Below, piece after piece: positions 53,520 through 59,455 of a stretch of 64,000 nt of DNA. Below the pieces are notes generated by a model. That model saw nothing but the letters and a program-made list of their open reading frames with translations, did not search any database and had not been told where the DNA came from. The stretch spans positions 62,001-126,000 of the forward strand of contig JADKCL010000007.1 of assembly GCA_016718825.1 (NCBI GenBank), given 5' to 3'. The stretch is from Bacteroidota bacterium. Its GTDB lineage: Bacteria > Bacteroidota > Bacteroidia > J057 > JADKCL01. A program made the translations under genes and the position numbers. Position 1 is the first letter of the stretch; the number at the start of each line of letters is the position of its first letter.

Positions 53520-53596
53520 CCGGGTGAAGCTCAGTCAGGTCGAGCACTGGTTTTGGGAACCAGATGCCGCAGGTTCGAATCCTGCTACCCGGACCA
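53520..53596 (+). tRNA. tRNA-Pro (UGG), first copy, with encoded CCA
   Basis: Acceptor CCGGGTG/TACCCGG with C1-G72 and A73, as proline tRNAs need. D-stem GCTC/GAGC, anticodon stem CTGGT/ACCAG with loop TTTGGGA (anticodon TGG), T-arm GCAGG-TTCGAAT-CCTGC, CCA encoded. Confidence 0.9.
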
Positions 53597-53650
53597 AAGC
53601 GCTTGCGATTTCCCTCACACGCACACTGGAATCTCACACTGTTTCCCTCT

Positions 53651-53724
53651 GGGGGTTTGGCAGAGTTGGTCAATTGCGTCCGCTTGAAGAGCGGAAGATT
53701 TGGGTTCGATTCCCAAAGCCCCCA
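53651..53724 (+). tRNA. tRNA-Phe (GAA)
   Basis: Acceptor GGGGGTT/AGCCCCC, D-stem GCA/TGC, anticodon stem TCCGC/GCGGA with loop TTGAAGA (anticodon GAA), T-arm TTGGG-TTCGATT-CCCAA, discriminator A. A spacer hairpin built on GTGTGAG words follows. Confidence 0.88.
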
Positions 53725-53790
53725 CTTTAGCAGTGTGAGTTGGAGAGTGAGTGCGGAGACGAAGATTTCTTGCTGTTAAGCGCAAAAATG

Positions 53791-53868
53791 AAACATGCAA
53801 CACAATTGGGCTTAGCCTCCGTGCGATAGGCTTCGGCCGCCCTTTTCGTGAAAATGCATTCGAATGAA
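53791..53868. repeat. 78-bp direct repeat, copy 1
   Basis: AAACATGCAACACAATTGGG onward is repeated without change at 54196-54273. Each copy contains the hairpin AGCCT-CCGTGCGAT-AGGCT and ends near a Leu-type tRNA, so a spacer-tRNA unit seems to have been duplicated. Confidence 0.85.
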
Positions 53869-53922
53869 AAATCTCAGACTAAAATTTTTCATTCTCCATT
53901 CTCCAATCTCAATTAAAAAACG

Positions 53923-53995
53923 CTTCGCTAGCGCAACTGGCAGATGCATTCCGCTCAAAACGGAAAGGTTCTAGGTTCGAATCCTAGGCGAAGCA
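53923..53995 (+). tRNA. tRNA with Leu anticodon (CAA) but no long variable arm
   Basis: Acceptor GCTTCGC/GCGAAGC, D-region AGCGCAACTGGCAGATGCA like that of leucine tRNAs, anticodon stem TTCCG/CGGAA with loop CTCAAAA (anticodon CAA), variable loop of only 5 nt (AGGTT), T-arm CTAGG-TTCGAAT-CCTAG, discriminator A. Bacterial leucine tRNAs normally have a long variable arm. Confidence 0.8.
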
Positions 53996-54081
53996 CCCTT
54001 AGAAGTTCAAGTTTGAGTTCGAGATCGGAGTTCGCGGCGCGAGTTTGAAAGCCCCTCGAACTGTTTCCTCAAACGACAAAT

Positions 54082-54156
54082 CCGGAGGTAGCTCAGTCAG
54101 GCCAGAGCTCTGGTTTTGGAAACCAGAAGTCGCAGGTTCAAATCCTGCCTTTCGGA
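54082..54156 (+). tRNA. tRNA-Pro (UGG), second copy
   Basis: Acceptor CCGGAGG/CTTTCGG (C1-G72, A73), D-stem GCTC/GAGC, anticodon stem CTGGT/ACCAG with loop TTTGGAA (anticodon TGG), T-arm GCAGG-TTCAAAT-CCTGC. The 3' end is followed by CA, not CCA. Anticodon stem and T-stem match the first Pro copy. Confidence 0.87.
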
Positions 54157-54195
54157 CAATGATTTCAGATGAAAATGGACATTCGAAACTTCAAA

Positions 54196-54273
54196 AAACA
54201 TGCAACACAATTGGGCTTAGCCTCCGTGCGATAGGCTTCGGCCGCCCTTTTCGTGAAAATGCATTCGAATGAA
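54196..54273. repeat. 78-bp direct repeat, copy 2
   Basis: Identical to 53791-53868. It lies between the second Pro tRNA and the second Leu-type tRNA, mirroring the first copy's place. Confidence 0.85.
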
Positions 54274-54366
54274 GAATCGGCAAGCAAATTTAGCTGCGCT
54301 GAATTTCGTTTCTCAATTAGCTGCGCTGAACTTCGTTTCTCAATTTTCCATTCTCCATTAAATAAT

Positions 54367-54440
54367 GCTTCGCTAGCGCAATTGGCAGATGCACTCCGCT
54401 TAGAACGGAGAGGTTCCGGGTTCGAATCCCGGGTGAAGCA
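54367..54440 (+). tRNA. tRNA with Leu anticodon (UAG) but no long variable arm
   Basis: Acceptor GCTTCGC/GTGAAGC, D-region AGCGCAATTGGCAGATGCA, anticodon stem CTCCG/CGGAG with loop CTTAGAA (anticodon TAG), short variable loop AGGTT, T-arm CCGGG-TTCGAAT-CCCGG, discriminator A. It is a sister of the CAA tRNA at 53923. Confidence 0.8.
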
Positions 54441-54547
54441 CCCGTAGAAGTTCAAGTTTGAGTTCAAGATCGGAGTTCAAAATCGGAGTTCAAGCGTTTC
54501 TAGTCCATTTCGAACTGTTTCCTCAAACTCGAACTCAAACTGTAAAT

Positions 54548-54620
54548 GGCGCTGTAGGCAAGCGGTCAAGCCCTCTGGCTTTCAACCAGAGTATCGCGGG
54601 TTCGAATCCCGTCGGCGCTA
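54548..54620 (+). tRNA. tRNA-Glu (UUC)
   Basis: Acceptor GGCGCTG/CGGCGCT with wobble pairs at 1-72 and 6-67, D-stem GGC/GCC, anticodon stem TCTGG/CCAGA with loop CTTTCAA (anticodon TTC), T-arm GCGGG-TTCGAAT-CCCGT, discriminator A. Confidence 0.85.
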
Positions 54621-54694
54621 CTCCCATCTTTTTGAATTGTCCAAGAAGAGTCATTCTCCAGTAATGCCTCGTGCTAACCGTTCAAACTTATTTT

Positions 54695-54768
54695 CCAAGT
54701 GATGTGTTGTGGTGGCACCCCGGCAGGCCATGTCGGAGGCGTGGGTTCGATTCCCACCACTTGGTCCA
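54695..54768 (+). tRNA. tRNA-Gly-like (GCC) with G at position 33 and encoded CCA
   Basis: Acceptor CCAAGTG/CACTTGG, D-stem GTGT/GCAC, anticodon stem CCGGC/GTCGG with loop AGGCCAT, T-arm GTGGG-TTCGATT-CCCAC, then TCCA. The loop puts GCC at 34-36 but G rather than the near-universal T at 33. It may be non-functional in translation or a mimic. Confidence 0.6.
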
Positions 54769-54825
54769 CTGCGCGTAGCGCAGTTCTTCAAATCTCACAC
54801 TCATTCTCACACTCATTCTCACACT

Positions 54826-54897
54826 GATTGTGACACGCAATCCAACAATGATTGTGACACGCAATCCAACAATGATTGTGACACGCATTCCAACACT
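54826..54897. repeat. 24-bp tandem repeat, three copies
   Basis: Units start at 54826, 54850 and 54874 with the core GATTGTGACACGCAATCCAA. It lies in a spacer between tRNAs made of similar CTCACACT words. Confidence 0.8.
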
Positions 54898-55006
54898 GAT
54901 TGGGGCACTCATTCTCACACTCCAACGACGCATTCCTCGAACCATTGCGTACAAAACCTTTTCAATCTTTCGTACTGTATCCTCAAACTCCAACGCAAAC
55001 TTCCAC

Positions 55007-55077
55007 TCGGGTGAGGTGTTTTGGCTGCATTCCGGTCTTCCAAACCGATGGAGCGGGTTCGATTCCCGCCATCCGAT
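55007..55077 (+). tRNA. tRNA-Gly (UCC)
   Basis: Acceptor TCGGGTG/CATCCGA, anticodon stem CGGT/ACCG with loop CTTCCAA (anticodon TCC), T-arm GCGGG-TTCGATT-CCCGC, discriminator T. The D-arm is weak. Confidence 0.75.
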
Positions 55078-55093
55078 CTTAGCAGTGTGCGTG

Positions 55094-55140
55094 TGAAGTG
55101 TGAGTGAGGAGGCAAATTTTTCTCTTCACTCACACTGCAA
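55094..55140. repeat. Inter-tRNA inverted repeat
   Basis: GTGTGAGTGAGGAG and CTCTTCACTCACAC face each other over a T-rich loop. Related GTGTGAG/CTCACAC or AGTTTGAG/CTCAAACT pairs lie in most spacers of the array (for example 53441-53510, 54000-54075, 54446-54540, 55229-55300, 56613-56670). They may guide processing of a long tRNA transcript or mark recombination units. Confidence 0.6.
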
Positions 55141-55155
55141 GCCCACACTGATTCT

Positions 55156-55227
55156 AGCTTCGTGGCGCAACGGGAGCGCAAGTGACTCTTAATCACTGGG
55201 TTGTGGGTTCGATTCCCACCGAGGCTA
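55156..55227 (+). tRNA. tRNA-Lys (CUU)
   Basis: Acceptor AGCTTCG/CGAGGCT, D-stem GCGC/GCGC, anticodon stem AGTGA/TCACT with loop CTCTTAA (anticodon CTT), T-arm GTGGG-TTCGATT-CCCAC, discriminator A. Confidence 0.9.
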
Positions 55228-55305
55228 CTTCACAGAGTAAGTGTCGTGTTTGAGCGAAGAGAAAATCGCCCTCTTCACGCACACTTGATTCTCGCACTGT
55301 TTTCC

Positions 55306-55381
55306 ACCCTGGTAGTTCAATGGCTTAGAATGCAAGACTCCAAATCTTGAGGTGCGGGTTCGATTCCTGCCCGGGGTGCCA
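55306..55381 (+). tRNA. tRNA-Trp (CCA) with encoded CCA end
   Basis: Acceptor ACCCTGG/CCGGGGT with discriminator G as tryptophan tRNAs need, D-stem GTTC/GAAT, anticodon stem CAAGA/TCTTG with loop CTCCAAA (anticodon CCA), T-arm GCGGG-TTCGATT-CCTGC, and CCA at 55379-55381. Confidence 0.9.
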
Positions 55382-55515
55382 CTGCGCGCAAGCGCAGCCC
55401 TCTTCACTCACACTCAATCTCACACTGACACGCAATTCAACACTGAGGTCCAGCCGATCTCAATCCAATTCTCCAACTCCTTTTCCATCCGCATCACCTT
55501 AATTCCCCAACAATC

Positions 55516-56340
55516 ATGAATCCAGAATCCCTTGTCCGACAGTTTGCTCGAATCGGCGCACGCCTTGAAATTGAAGTCAGCTCCGATGTTCAAGGCCGAA
55601 ATGCTGCATCCAACTACTCCCTTGACATCAAAGAAGAAGGTCGGAATGAATTTTACTTGCTTGAAGTTGCAAAACCGGCCATCGAAACAATCGAGTTTCA
55701 GGTTCTGAATACGCAAAGGGACCTTCGTCACTTGGTTTTGATGGCTAGAAACGAAGCAGCGCCCCTTGCTTCCAACAAGCAAAAATTTCTTTGCGGTCAC
55801 GATGAGCGTCATTGGTTTGTTGCTGCATTGCCTGTCGCAGCAGCAGTCACGGATGTGAAAACAGCGATGGAAGCCTTGAAGCCAAGAGAGGCAGTTTGGT
55901 CCCAACGCCGGAATGCCGTTCCAGCGAAACAGCTGAACCTTCGGCACAATGCAGGTTTCATCCGTCAAGGCGAATGGTTTTTTGTTCCGGAGCCTGGTTT
56001 TAGCGTCTGGGCTTTGGATGTGGTTCGTAAGCATGAACCGATTTCTCGTGGGGCAGGTTCCAAGCCGCATATCGTGGCTGAACTTGTGCGCCGCGGTGGT
56101 GAATTGGTGTACGTCAACCGGCGAACACGGACTACCTTGACTGCATTGCAGTTTGAAAATCGGGTGCGCTCCGGAAAAATCAAGAATCCCGCAGAATGGG
56201 TGGATCAACGCATGACGACAGAGGTGTTCGTTCGCGGCACCGTGCGTCACGCAGATCACAAAACCATCGAACTCAAGGGTTGGCACCGCGTCGCGATGAA
56301 TGCCGAACCCAATTCCAACAATGTCCGCTTCTTGGACTGA
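55516..56340 (+). CDS. Uncharacterised protein encoded inside the tRNA array
   Basis: I do not recognise a named domain. The 274-residue soluble protein starts MNPESLVRQFARIGARLEIE. It has a middle region QGEWFFVPEPGF, then SKPHIVAELV, GELVYVNRRTR and a C-terminal stretch RGTVRHADHKTIELKGWHRV that reads like a conserved core rich in His, Arg and Trp. Flanked by tRNA-Trp and tRNA-Arg on the same strand, in an island with a Ro60 gene, an RNA-related role is plausible but only by context. Confidence 0.75.
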   Translation: MNPESLVRQFARIGARLEIEVSSDVQGRNAASNYSLDIKEEGRNEFYLLEVAKPAIETIEFQVLNTQRDLRHLVLMARNEAAPLASNKQKFLCGHDERHWFVAALPVAAAVTDVKTAMEALKPREAVWSQRRNAVPAKQLNLRHNAGFIRQGEWFFVPEPGFSVWALDVVRKHEPISRGAGSKPHIVAELVRRGGELVYVNRRTRTTLTALQFENRVRSGKIKNPAEWVDQRMTTEVFVRGTVRHADHKTIELKGWHRVAMNAEPNSNNVRFLD

Positions 56341-56379
56341 ATCAAAATTCCCAAGGTTCCGCAGCTGCGCGGAACATTT

Positions 56380-56451
56380 ACCAGCGTAGCTCAACGGATG
56401 AGCGCCTCGCTTCGAACGAGGAGGATGGGGGTTCGAAACCCTCCGCTGGTA
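56380..56451 (+). tRNA. tRNA-Arg (UCG)
   Basis: Acceptor ACCAGCG/CGCTGGT, D-stem GCTC/GAGC, anticodon stem CCTCG/CGAGG with loop CTTCGAA (anticodon TCG), T-arm with TTCGAAA loop, discriminator A. Confidence 0.9.
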
Positions 56452-56536
56452 CAACGGCTTTGCCGTTTCCCTCTTCACTCACACTCGAACTCACACTGAA
56501 ACTCGCAAACGAAAATCACTTTCAAACATCCCAGAT

Positions 56537-56608
56537 TCCCTGGAAGCCAAATGGTTAGGCATCTGCCTTTTAAGCAGAGACAAGTGGGTTCGATCCCCAC
56601 CCAGGGAA
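56537..56608 (+). tRNA. tRNA-Lys (UUU)
   Basis: Acceptor TCCCTGG/CCAGGGA, D-stem GCC/GGC, anticodon stem TCTGC/GCAGA with loop CTTTTAA (anticodon TTT), T-arm GTGGG-TTCGATC-CCCAC, discriminator A. Confidence 0.9.
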
Positions 56609-56692
56609 CTACGCAGTGTGAGTGTGGAGTATGAGTGAGGTCGCGCTCTCATTTCCCTGTTCACTCATTCTGAATTCGGACACTTTTTTCAA

Positions 56693-56764
56693 GGACGAGA
56701 AGCTCAAAGGCTGAGCGAGCGGTTGTTAACCGATTGGTTGTGGGTTCGATTCCCACCTTGTCCT
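56693..56764 (+). tRNA. tRNA-Asn (GUU)
   Basis: Acceptor GGACGAG/CTTGTCC, D-stem GCTC/GAGC, anticodon stem AGCGG/CCGAT with one mismatch and loop TTGTTAA (anticodon GTT), T-arm GTGGG-TTCGATT-CCCAC, discriminator T. Confidence 0.85.
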
Positions 56765-56845
56765 CTCCCAAAGACTTTTTATTTTAGAAATAGGGTGCAA
56801 TCATTTTGTGAAAAATGAAAAAGGCTTACCTTTGCCCTTCATTCT

Positions 56846-56919
56846 GCCTCAGTAGCTCAGTTGGCCAGAGCACGTGATTTGTAATCTCGGGGTCGTGGGT
56901 TCGAATCCCTCCTGGGGCT
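56846..56919 (+). tRNA. tRNA-Thr (UGU)
   Basis: Acceptor GCCTCAG/CTGGGGC, D-stem GCTC/GAGC with AGTTGGCCA loop, loop TTTGTAA (anticodon TGT), T-arm GTGGG-TTCGAAT-CCCTC with one mismatch, discriminator T. A terminator follows closely, so this is a transcript end. Confidence 0.88.
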
Positions 56920-56933
56920 CAGAAGAAAACGGA

Positions 56934-56966
56934 AAAAGCACATGATACCCATCATCGTGCTTTTTT
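56934..56966 (+). terminator. Rho-independent terminator after tRNA-Thr
   Basis: AGCAC-ATGAT-ACCC-ATCAT-C-GTGCT with one bulge is followed by T6. It ends the rightward tRNA transcript 15 bp after tRNA-Thr. The remaining 250 bases to the RRM gene hold no supported gene. Confidence 0.85.
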
Positions 56967-57214
56967 CATTTTGGTCCTTTTGGAACTTGGGACATCCGAG
57001 CTATTTTCTTCCGTTCGGAAAGGGTTTGTGGTAGCAAACTTTCTTAAGCGTGCATCGTGGTGGTTTTCTGACGAGGTGGTCTGGGGTTGGGCATCAAGCG
57101 CTGTACAAACCATAGTAAAAAAAGAAAGCTGGATCCCAAGACCCAGCTTCCCTCAAAAACTTATTCAGTTTAAGTAGATTTCATATTTTGAGTGAGCGGT
57201 AAACGCTCACTTTC

Positions 57215-57661
57215 TCAGTAGCCTCTTCCGTAGCCACCGCCACCGCCGCCACCGCGACGATCACCGTAACCACCGCCGCCGCCACCGCCGCGACGATCGC
57301 CGCCGTAGCCACCGCCACCGCCGCGTGAGCCACCGCCACCGCCGTAGCCACCGCCACCGCCACGGCTGAAGCCGCCGCCGCCGCTGCGACCACCGCCGCT
57401 ACGACCGCCACCGCCGCCTTCGCGTGGTTCAGCTTTCTTCACCACGATGGTACGACCGTCTACAGTCGTGTCGTTCAAGTTGTTGATCGCTTCGTTCGCC
57501 TCATCATCATTTGGCATTTCAACAAAGGCAAATCCACGGCTACGGCCGGTTTCTTTGTCAAATACCACTTTGGCTGTGTCGACTGTACCGAATTGCTCGA
57601 AAAGCGACTGCAAATCTTCGCTGGTTGTTTGGAAATCCAGCTTTGCCACAAAAATATTCAT
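57215..57661 (-). CDS. Glycine-rich RRM RNA-binding protein, copy 1
   Basis: The 148-residue protein from MNIFVAKLDFQTTSEDLQSL has one RRM (about 1-78) with RNP2 IFVAKL and RNP1 RGFAFVEM, then an Arg/Gly/Tyr-rich tail of low complexity. Such proteins act as RNA chaperones, often under cold stress. Copy 2 at 58048 has nearly the same RRM. The longer frame to 57799 runs through the structured leader and is rejected. A hairpin GTGAGCG-GTAAA-CGCTCAC lies just after the stop. Confidence 0.93.
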   Translation of the reverse strand: MNIFVAKLDFQTTSEDLQSLFEQFGTVDTAKVVFDKETGRSRGFAFVEMPNDDEANEAINNLNDTTVDGRTIVVKKAEPREGGGGGRSGGGRSGGGGFSRGGGGGYGGGGGSRGGGGGYGGDRRGGGGGGGYGDRRGGGGGGGYGRGY

Positions 57662-57713
57662 CTCGAATAAAAAATTAAAAGGTAACAAAAAATAAAAATG
57701 CTCTTGAAAGCCG

Positions 57714-57763
57714 TGCCCATCGTCTAGGTCAAAGGACCATTGGGGTAGATGAGGCACCGGAAA
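57714..57763 (-). promoter_or_regulatory. Hairpin in the leader of RRM copy 1
   Basis: GTGCC...GGCAC outer pairs with an inner GGTC-AAAG-GACC hairpin lie about 55 bp upstream of the start codon in the minus-strand transcript. The rest of 57764-57960 contains no gene. A leader structure is also present before copy 2, which suggests post-transcriptional control. Confidence 0.45.
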
Positions 57764-57965
57764 ATTATCAAAAGAGGCGAAGAACGATCCCACAGTCAAT
57801 TTGCTGTGAAGGACATACCAAGATCCAAAATCAAATCACATAAAGAGTCTTCCGAGTTCAAGAGGCATTTAATACTCAAGCTATTCAAAGACGGTTTTTC
57901 GTGAGCAATGAAGATTCTCGGTTTTACCGTGCTCAAAGTTGCGTCAAAAAACTCAACTTTTATTA

Positions 57966-57987
57966 AAATAAATCGGCTTATGCCGAT
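57966..57987 (-). terminator. Terminator after RRM copy 2 (minus strand)
   Basis: On the minus strand ATCGGC-ATAA-GCCGAT is followed by TTATTTTAAT, a 6-bp stem with a T-rich tail. A second inverted repeat, AACTCACG/CGTGAGTT, lies between it and the stop codon. Confidence 0.6.
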
Positions 57988-58047
57988 ATGTTCAAATTTG
58001 AAGGCAAACTCACGACCCATATCGACCGTGAGTTCGCCTGCAAGTTC

Positions 58048-58521
58048 TTAGTAACGGTCGTAACCACCACCGCCACCGCCGCGACGGTCGCCGTAGTCTC
58101 CACCACCGCCGCCACCGCGACGATCACCGCCACCGCCGCCGCCACGGTTGTAGCCGCCGCCACCACCGCCACCGCGGTTGAAGCCACCGCCACCACCGCC
58201 ACCGCGGTTGAAGCCGCCACCACCGCCACCGCGGTTGAAGCCACCACCACCACCGCCACGACGATCTCCGCCGCCAGCTTCACGTGGTTCTGCTTTTTTT
58301 ACTGCGATTGTACGGCCATCCAAGTTTGTTCCGTCGAGGGAACTGATGGCCTCCATTGCCTCTTCGTCATTTGGCATCTCAACAAATGCAAATCCGCGGC
58401 TGCGCCCGGTTTCTTTGTCGAAAATTACTTTTGCGGAATCAACCTCGCCAAATTGCTCAAAAAGAGACTGCAAATCTTCGCTGGTAGTTTGGAAATCCAG
58501 CTTAGCAACAAAAATGTTCAT
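58048..58521 (-). CDS. Glycine-rich RRM RNA-binding protein, copy 2
   Basis: The 157-residue protein has an RRM (about 1-78; RNP2 IFVAKL, RNP1 RGFAFVEM) and a tail of FNRGGGGGG and DRRGGGGG repeats. It shares most RRM residues with copy 1, so the two are tandem duplicates with independent terminators. The antisense strand shows long Thr/Ala-rich frames caused by the low-complexity tail; these are not genes. Confidence 0.93.
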   Translation of the reverse strand: MNIFVAKLDFQTTSEDLQSLFEQFGEVDSAKVIFDKETGRSRGFAFVEMPNDEEAMEAISSLDGTNLDGRTIAVKKAEPREAGGGDRRGGGGGGFNRGGGGGGFNRGGGGGGGFNRGGGGGGGYNRGGGGGGDRRGGGGGGDYGDRRGGGGGGYDRY

Positions 58522-58562
58522 GAAAAATAGAAAATTGAGAACTAATAATAAAACTAACCATT

Positions 58563-58632
58563 GTGGGAAGATCCAGTAAGCGGCGCCTTAAACGACGACA
58601 TACAGCTGTTTAAAAAGATATCTTCCCACGAA
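58563..58632 (-). promoter_or_regulatory. Structured leader of RRM copy 2
   Basis: GTGGGAAGAT and ATCTTCCCAC form a perfect 10-bp outer stem, and TTAAAC/GTTTAA pairs inside it. The element is about 45 nt upstream of the start codon in the minus-strand transcript. It may be a temperature- or protein-responsive leader, or an autoregulatory site for the RRM protein. Confidence 0.5.
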
Positions 58633-58779
58633 AAAGAACTATCTGAAAGATACAAGTTTACGGAAAATCTTGTGAGAGTACAAAGTTTTTTTCAGTTGCT
58701 TTTGCTTTTCACGTTTCAAGCCGTTCGCGCAATCCATTTACCTTCTTATTCCTTCTCCCGGACTTTCTCCAAAATTCCC

Positions 58780-58855
58780 ATCAGCGTCTTCTAATCTGGA
58801 TCAAGAACGCGGCTTGCGAAGCCACGGAACGCAGGTTCGAATCCTGCCGCTGATA
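58780..58855 (+). tRNA. tRNA-Arg-like (GCG)
   Basis: Acceptor ATCAGCG/CGCTGAT, D-stem TTCT/AGAA, anticodon stem GCGGC/GCCAC (one mismatch) with loop TTGCGAA, anticodon GCG, T-arm GCAGG-TTCGAAT-CCTGC, discriminator A. Bacteria usually read CGC/CGU with an A34 (inosine) tRNA, so a G34 arginine tRNA is unusual. Confidence 0.78.
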
Positions 58856-58912
58856 CTCAAAAGCACGCCCTCAAGCGTCGCAAACGCGTGTATTTCCTTG
58901 CAGCGCATGCAT

Positions 58913-58985
58913 GGCGGGTTGGCCGAACGGACGAGGCATCCACCTTCTAATTGGATTCATGGGGGTTCGAATCCTCCACCCGCTA
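58913..58985 (+). tRNA. tRNA-Arg (UCU)
   Basis: Acceptor GGCGGGT/ACCCGCT, D-stem GCC/GGC, anticodon arm TCCAC/TTGGA with a C-T mismatch closing loop CTTCTAA (anticodon TCT), T-arm GGGGG-TTCGAAT-CCTCC, discriminator A. Confidence 0.82.
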
Positions 58986-59054
58986 CTCTTTCCATCCCAT
59001 GCTGAGGTCGCATGTCAAAGGGATCTTTCCATGGGTTTGCTTTCAATTTTATTT

Positions 59055-59127
59055 TGCCACGAAGCCGACTGGTTCAGGCAACACGCTGATAACGTGTGGC
59101 TAGCAGGTTCGATTCCTGCCGCGGCAA
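59055..59127 (+). tRNA. tRNA-Ile (GAU)
   Basis: Acceptor TGCCACG/CGCGGCA with one mismatch, D-stem GCC/GGC, anticodon stem ACACG/CGTGT with loop CTGATAA (anticodon GAT), T-arm GCAGG-TTCGATT-CCTGC, discriminator A. It is the last tRNA of the array. Confidence 0.85.
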
Positions 59128-59238
59128 CCGATTATTTATCCTTTGGAACCGATTGTATCCGTTAATTGGTTTCAACTGTTCCCATCAAACCGTGCGTACT
59201 TCGCGCAGGGCATTTTTCAACCATTTTATTCAAATACC

Positions 59239-59316
59239 ATGATCTATGTGGCTTTTGTCGTGCTTGCGGCAATGGTTTTCGGTAAAATCGAAGGCCGCCG
59301 CATGAACCGCGCCTGA
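59239..59316 (+). CDS. Possible 25-residue membrane peptide
   Basis: MIYVAFVVLAAMVFGKIEGRR followed by MNRA is one hydrophobic helix with a basic end, the usual shape of a small membrane peptide or type I toxin-like peptide. It follows the last tRNA by 110 bp and precedes a structured region. There is no homology evidence. Confidence 0.35.
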   Translation: MIYVAFVVLAAMVFGKIEGRRMNRA

Positions 59317-59324
59317 TATGGAAC

Positions 59325-59455
59325 CGCGGGGCACATGCACTGCATCGTTGGAGGCCAAGGGCTTAAAAGCGATGAAAATTTTTGCAGGACTGCGTAGGGG
59401 TAGCCGATAGATCCGTTTCTGTCTGGCTACCCTCGCGCATCTGCATGGGTAACAT
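59325..59455. ncRNA. Candidate structured RNA at the right edge of the island
   Basis: CATCG/CGATG (59343-59347 with 59370-59374) encloses TTGG-AGG-CCAA. Then GGGTAGCC/GGCTACCC (59398-59405 with 59425-59432) forms an 8-bp stem that can be extended by GCG/CGC. No known RNA family is recognised and the strand is uncertain. Confidence 0.35.

Noticed and set aside
53519..54157. Eight-base-pair acceptor stems (tRNA-Sec-like) in the two Pro tRNAs
   Set aside because: Shifting the start by one base gives a normal 7-bp stem with C1-G72 and A73, as expected for proline tRNAs.
53196..55014. Open frames of 60-135 codons that run through the tRNA genes
   Set aside because: They translate tRNA and spacer repeats and have no protein-like pattern.
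55420..56478. Minus-strand frame of 352 codons across the array protein and a tRNA
   Set aside because: It reads through tRNA-Arg in antisense and opposes a plus-strand gene with better codon pattern.
57988..58530. Thr/Ala-rich plus-strand frames opposite the RRM genes
   Set aside because: They are produced by the GGY/CCN low-complexity codons of the glycine-rich tails on the other strand.
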